Source: Bacillota bacterium (GTDB lineage: Bacteria; Bacillota; Clostridia; Lachnospirales; Lachnospiraceae). From it: 64,000 nt of DNA. The stretch spans positions 51,572-115,571 of the forward strand of contig JAEYFP010000052.1 of assembly GCA_023402845.1 (NCBI GenBank), given 5' to 3'. Made by a program: the position numbers and the translations under genes. Shown in pieces: positions 60,298 through 64,000 of the stretch (position 1 is its first letter; each line of letters opens with the position of its first letter). Below the pieces are notes generated by a model, which was not told where the DNA came from, ran no database searches, and worked only from the letters and a program-made list of their open reading frames with translations.

Positions 60298-62151
60298 TTA
60301 TCTCTCAGACACAAAAACTTTTACACCCTCGACTTTTTGTAATCCAGACTTATCCAAGTAATCCGAAGTATAATCAACAATAAATCGCTTTGATATTATT
60401 CCATATTTTTTTAACGTGTCATTATTCCAAAGTTTAATACGTTTACTTTCTATCTCTATTTCTTTTTTCTTATTACTTAAAAATGTGATAAATTGTTTTA
60501 TATTTATATCTCCTTCGTAAAGCTCTGTAAACAATTTACTAATCTCAAATATTTTTGATTTAGGATTAATCTTATACACACATGTTGGTACTCGATTCAA
60601 ATATCTATATATCCTTGGTTCATCGGTAATAAACACTTGATTAATCATAACATCGCAATACACTATATTACTGATAAATATTGGATAATAGATTTTAATA
60701 TTTTCTATTCCCAGCTTATTTTTAATAATTTGTTTCCCCTTTTCATTTTTAGTGAAAAAGTTGAAATTTCTGTTAAACTTGTCTAAATAGTTTTCTAATT
60801 CTCTTCTATTTCGATAATACTCACGTATATTTTCATGTTGGTACTGTGTTTTACATTCACAGAAAAACAAATTATTTTCTAGCTCGAAAACAATATCTAC
60901 TTCATAAGTTTCACCTTGGTCATTAGCACTTATATTCATTTCCATTTTCTTATTCCCAATATTCTTTAGAAGAGAATATATATGCTTTTCAAAACAAGTT
61001 CCTTTCTGGCTTATAGAAGCATTTGTTTTATCCCTCTTACCAAATAGAGATATCATAGCTCTAGACGGATCTATAAATAGGTAGATTTCTGGAATTAAAG
61101 CCACATCATCATCAATCTCGACTAAAAATGAATCATATAAATCTTTTGACTCTTTAGTAAAAACAAATAATTCGACCAATTTTTTAGCTGTATCATGCAA
61201 AATACCTTCAGATTCTAGTTTACTAACCAAGATACTAACTTTATATCTTATAAGTATAGAATTACTATTGTATGATTCTTTTGCAAAAAATGCGTATGCC
61301 TTCATCCAATCTTTTAATTCTATGTCCAAATATTTTTCTTTGAAATCTTTCGTATAAAAATATTCTCGAATTTTATTTTCTAGAGCCTGAATGTATTCTG
61401 TAATTCTACAATCATTTTCATAGTTGGCTAATTCGCTCTTTAAGTCTTTAATATCTTTAATATCAAAAAAATTCATAGCACTAACAAGTCTATCCAAATT
61501 TATTCTTGGCTTCTCTTCAACTTCTATTCCTTCACTATCTGAAATTAAATCAATTTCTCCGAACATCCATGATAGTATTATTTCATTGTACTCTCGAAGT
61601 ATTAAAGCAGCATCTATTAGCTTTTCTAAATCGTCTTCTAATACTTCTAAAGAACCACTTTTACTACTATAGAAATTAATACATTTTATCACCGTTCCTA
61701 ATGTCAAAACTAATGATTCTTTTGTTGACATAAATAAATGTTGATTTTCTTTTAATTCTAGATTATCATCAATACTTTTCCATTTATTAACTACCAGAGT
61801 AATTAATTTTTCAGTATTTATTTTCCACTTATCTAACATATTGTAAATGTCTTGATTAATAATCATTTGCTTCGCATTTAAAATACTAGCTTCATGAATC
61901 ATTTTATTATATTTTTCAATATATTTATTGTTTAAGTTACTTTTTACAAATTCATTTACAGCATCTTTTTGTTTTTGATCAACAAAAAACTTGTCATCTA
62001 TGGATATAAAAAATCCACTTGCCTTAAGTACTTCTAAAACCTTATCTCCATCATATTTATCCAATATATACTTTAAAAATTCGATAAAGCGGCTCTTTTT
62101 CACCATGTTTTCTAAATCAAATAAGGTCCAATCTGAATAATCTTCCTTCAT
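60298..62151 (-). CDS. Large island protein with PD-(D/E)XK-like nuclease domain
   Basis: 617 residues from ATG 62151 with GGAGGAG upstream. The first 370 residues are helical, charged and not recognised. About 385-480 shows a restriction-nuclease-like core: KGTCFEKHIYSLL, then YEVDIVFELENNLFFCECKT (D, about 15 residues, E-x-K) and a following helix with YRNRRELENYLDKF. The C-terminal 150 residues are unknown. The gene stands alone and is very AT-rich. A nuclease effector of a defence system is the best guess. It could also be a degraded restriction enzyme. Confidence 0.68.
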   Translation of the reverse strand: MKEDYSDWTLFDLENMVKKSRFIEFLKYILDKYDGDKVLEVLKASGFFISIDDKFFVDQKQKDAVNEFVKSNLNNKYIEKYNKMIHEASILNAKQMIINQDIYNMLDKWKINTEKLITLVVNKWKSIDDNLELKENQHLFMSTKESLVLTLGTVIKCINFYSSKSGSLEVLEDDLEKLIDAALILREYNEIILSWMFGEIDLISDSEGIEVEEKPRINLDRLVSAMNFFDIKDIKDLKSELANYENDCRITEYIQALENKIREYFYTKDFKEKYLDIELKDWMKAYAFFAKESYNSNSILIRYKVSILVSKLESEGILHDTAKKLVELFVFTKESKDLYDSFLVEIDDDVALIPEIYLFIDPSRAMISLFGKRDKTNASISQKGTCFEKHIYSLLKNIGNKKMEMNISANDQGETYEVDIVFELENNLFFCECKTQYQHENIREYYRNRRELENYLDKFNRNFNFFTKNEKGKQIIKNKLGIENIKIYYPIFISNIVYCDVMINQVFITDEPRIYRYLNRVPTCVYKINPKSKIFEISKLFTELYEGDINIKQFITFLSNKKKEIEIESKRIKLWNNDTLKKYGIISKRFIVDYTSDYLDKSGLQKVEGVKVFVSER

Positions 62152-62154
62152 CAA

Positions 62155-62560
62155 AGTCTCCTCCGTGTTTTAATGCTAACACTTCCAACTATATTTCTCT
62201 GTCTTTTAATATATTGAAGGCTTCTACAACTCACGCCGACCTCATGGTTCTCTTGGAGATCTGGCACCGGATGAGAAAGAGGCATTATACTGGGATCAAC
62301 TTGCGCAGCAGTTGGTCCCTAGAAAATTATATTTAAAGATTGTGTCATTATTATTGACTACAGTCCGCCCAAGTTGCAGGATGATTCATAATAAAATTAA
62401 TATCTAGAGCACTATTATAACTTTCTCAGTCATTATATTATTAATTTCCCTTTAAACGAATCTATTCCAAGTTTAGGGAATTACCTGTTATGTAAAATTG
62501 CGCGCACCCATCCTCAACGGAAACAGAACGTCGGCCCCTTGAAAATATCATTACTTTTAA
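62155..62560. other. Region between island genes, holding an IS3 remnant
   Basis: No intact gene. A plus-strand fragment of an IS3-family transposase (62210-62329) is more GC-rich than its surroundings; the rest is AT-rich filler. Confidence 0.6.
62210..62329 (+). pseudogene. 3' remnant of an IS3-family transposase (OrfB)
   Basis: The frame reads YIEGFYNSRRPHGSLGDLAP and continues DEKEALYWDQLAQQLVPRK. The YN-xRPH-xSLG-xxxP pattern is the hallmark of the C-terminus of IS3-type integrase-core transposases. The upstream part is gone (stop at 62207-62209), so only about 40 codons survive. Confidence 0.75.
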
Positions 62561-63496
62561 TTACTTTATACGAGAATAATAATCTTCCATAATATCCATT
62601 CCAACATTATTTAACTCAGGAAACAAAAATGCCTTAGTAATTCCAATCGTTTGTAATTCCGATAATATATCTCTCTTTTTTTCTGATTTTACAATATATC
62701 TATAACCATTCTGATCACACTTAAAATGGAGGTCTGTATAATCATACATTGTGCCTCTTATTGATAACGTTTTCACCCTTTCAGAAATATCTTTTGGTAT
62801 GCTGTCTTTTTTACATTTATCACCATCTCTATGTATACATTTTGCGTTCTTACAGTTTTCTTTTGGACAGACATCATCTGCAAATAACATAAACGAACCC
62901 GATTGCCTCAATATTCGTTCGCTTATGATTTTAGGTCTTGAAAAACAATAGTATCCATTTGTTATATAATAAAATGCATTCTCTACATCTTTTTCCTTAT
63001 GATTACTTACTATGTCTTCGTAATATGCCTTAACATTATAATTACCACCAGCGTTTCTATGTCTAATATAAAGTTCTGTTATGATATTTAATACGGCATT
63101 GTTTGGAATCTCATCAAGGGATATCTGGAATAAAAACAGTTCCCCATCTTTATCAAAATTATCACAACAGGAAAAATACAAAGCGACTGCAGGGTTTTCT
63201 GTTACATCTAATAACCTTGTAAGCAGACCATAGTGTTGCATTTTAGCAATAACGTTAAATAATCCATCATTTTCAGAAAACTCATCAGGCCTTCTTCTCA
63301 TAAACTCATTTATAAATTCTTCTTCAAAATTCAGCAAATACTTCCTATAAATCGACGGTAATAATCTCCAATCTTTATCAGAATGCCCTCTATAAAACTC
63401 AATTTCAGAGGAATGATTTCTATTTTTTTTCAAATCATGTGCTATTTTTAAAAACTCAAATGCAGATGTTATAGGGATTTCTATCAAGCCAGTCAC
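62561..63496 (-). CDS. FRG-domain protein
   Basis: 311 residues. N-terminal FRG domain: IEFYRGHSDKDWRLLPSIYR, EEEFINEFMRRRPDE, AKMQHYGLLTRLLDVTENPA and VALYFSCC, the standard order. The middle has a cysteine cluster (CPKENCKNAKCIHRDGDKCK) that may bind zinc. FRG proteins are widespread in mobile islands and some take part in phage defence; the biochemical activity is not settled. Monocistronic, AT-rich. Confidence 0.85.
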   Translation of the reverse strand: MTGLIEIPITSAFEFLKIAHDLKKNRNHSSEIEFYRGHSDKDWRLLPSIYRKYLLNFEEEFINEFMRRRPDEFSENDGLFNVIAKMQHYGLLTRLLDVTENPAVALYFSCCDNFDKDGELFLFQISLDEIPNNAVLNIITELYIRHRNAGGNYNVKAYYEDIVSNHKEKDVENAFYYITNGYYCFSRPKIISERILRQSGSFMLFADDVCPKENCKNAKCIHRDGDKCKKDSIPKDISERVKTLSIRGTMYDYTDLHFKCDQNGYRYIVKSEKKRDILSELQTIGITKAFLFPELNNVGMDIMEDYYSRIK

Positions 63497-63679
63497 TCCA
63501 ATTCTATAAGTTAATAAAAAAATCTGCCGCAGGGCACGGCGGTAACGCGCGCGATTTTATATAAATACTTAATTCCCGAACTCCACTTCGCTGATAACTT
63601 TTTAATGCATTTATAAGATACTCGTTTTAGAATACAAAAGTGAATCTACTTAACTGCACATTATTGCTATTATGTGACC

Positions 63680-64000
63680 TTACCTTTCTTTTCCATGCAA
63701 CTTCATTTCCATATCTTCAAAAGCCTTTACATAATCTTTTTCGGCTTTTGAAACATCATCTAAATGCAACGCTTTATACTTCTTATATTCTTCCTTTGCC
63801 TTAAGTTCAGCTGCCTTAGCACTAATCCTTCCGACATGGGTAAGAATCTCATGCTTGGACAATTTCAGAAATTCATCTAATGTTTCAATCCAATCTGACA
63901 TATGCATTGGTATTCTTCTACGAGCCTGCATTTCTGCAAATTCAAGATAAGCAGAAACAACACTGTTTAACGCAGATAATTCTTCTTCAGTACAATAGTT
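63680..64000 (-). CDS. RhuM-family protein, 5' part beyond the window
   Basis: The C-terminal 106 codons only: the frame is open to base 64000 (NYCTEEELSALNSVVSAYLE, then FAEMQARRRIPMHMSDWIET and KLSKHEILTHVGRISAKAAE). This is the conserved end of the RhuM/virulence-associated family, often found in prophages and genomic islands. The N-terminal domain is not visible. Internal ATG 63931 is not the start. Confidence 0.85.
   Translation of the reverse strand, partial: NYCTEEELSALNSVVSAYLEFAEMQARRRIPMHMSDWIETLDEFLKLSKHEILTHVGRISAKAAELKAKEEYKKYKALHLDDVSKAEKDYVKAFEDMEMKLHGKER

Noticed and set aside
1..64000. CRISPR arrays, tRNA, rRNA or replication origins
   Set aside because: No regularly spaced repeats, cloverleaf-like segments, rRNA stretches or DnaA-box clusters were noticed on reading through. 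A dedicated scan was not possible.

Overview
The window looks like chromosome of an anaerobic, gut-type Firmicute of the class Clostridia, most like a member of the Lachnospiraceae. The evidence is clostridial def-priA order, strong AGGAGG-type ribosome binding sites, LytS/YesM-type kinases paired with AraC-type response regulators beside RbsA/MglA-type sugar ABC transporters, a fucose operon with a RhaB-like kinase, a DUF3343/cysteine-desulfurase pair and a DUF438-hemerythrin-PAS protein. Most genes lie on the minus strand.

Layout. 1-2.6 kb: end of peptide deformylase and primosomal helicase PriA. 2.9-12.9 kb: two convergent tripartite ABC/HlyD/FtsX export systems; the second is divergent from a TetR gene, with two palindromic operators between them. 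12.9-16.4 kb: an orphan ParA-type ATPase with a 60-residue partner, and cobalamin-independent methionine synthase metE broken by a single in-frame TAA. 16.5-19.8 kb: aldo-keto reductase and zinc alcohol dehydrogenase, divergent from an AraC regulator.

19.8-36.3 kb is a complete-looking L-fucose locus: fucI, a RhaB-like fuculokinase, a response regulator/kinase/membrane-anchored sugar-binding sensor set, an ABC importer with two different permeases, fucU, a chemoreceptor and a divergent AraC regulator. No fuculose-phosphate aldolase is present. 36.3-45.2 kb is a second sugar ABC locus of unknown substrate. Its binding protein is an internal tandem duplication. It is followed by a response regulator, a kinase with almost no extracellular part, and an RbsA-like double ABC protein whose nucleotide-binding motifs are all degenerate. 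I consider this last trio the most novel item in the window: a candidate transporter-coupled signalling system.

45.2-54.9 kb: membrane spermidine-synthase-like protein, DUF2156-GNAT fusion, DUF3343 and cysteine desulfurase, D-2-hydroxyacid dehydrogenase, aminotransferase, DUF438/hemerythrin/PAS protein, gpmA and a small proline-rich protein. 54.9-64 kb: an IS256-family element with a frameshifted transposase marks the start of an AT-rich accessory (probable defence) island with an AlbA_2/Schlafen-type protein, a three-gene unit (frameshifted recombinase-like protein, zinc ribbon, DUF3883-HExxH protein), a large PD-(D/E)XK-like protein, an IS3 remnant, an FRG-domain protein and the end of a RhuM-family gene.

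No tRNA, rRNA, CRISPR array or recognised riboswitch was seen. All family calls are from motif reading, not from database searches.
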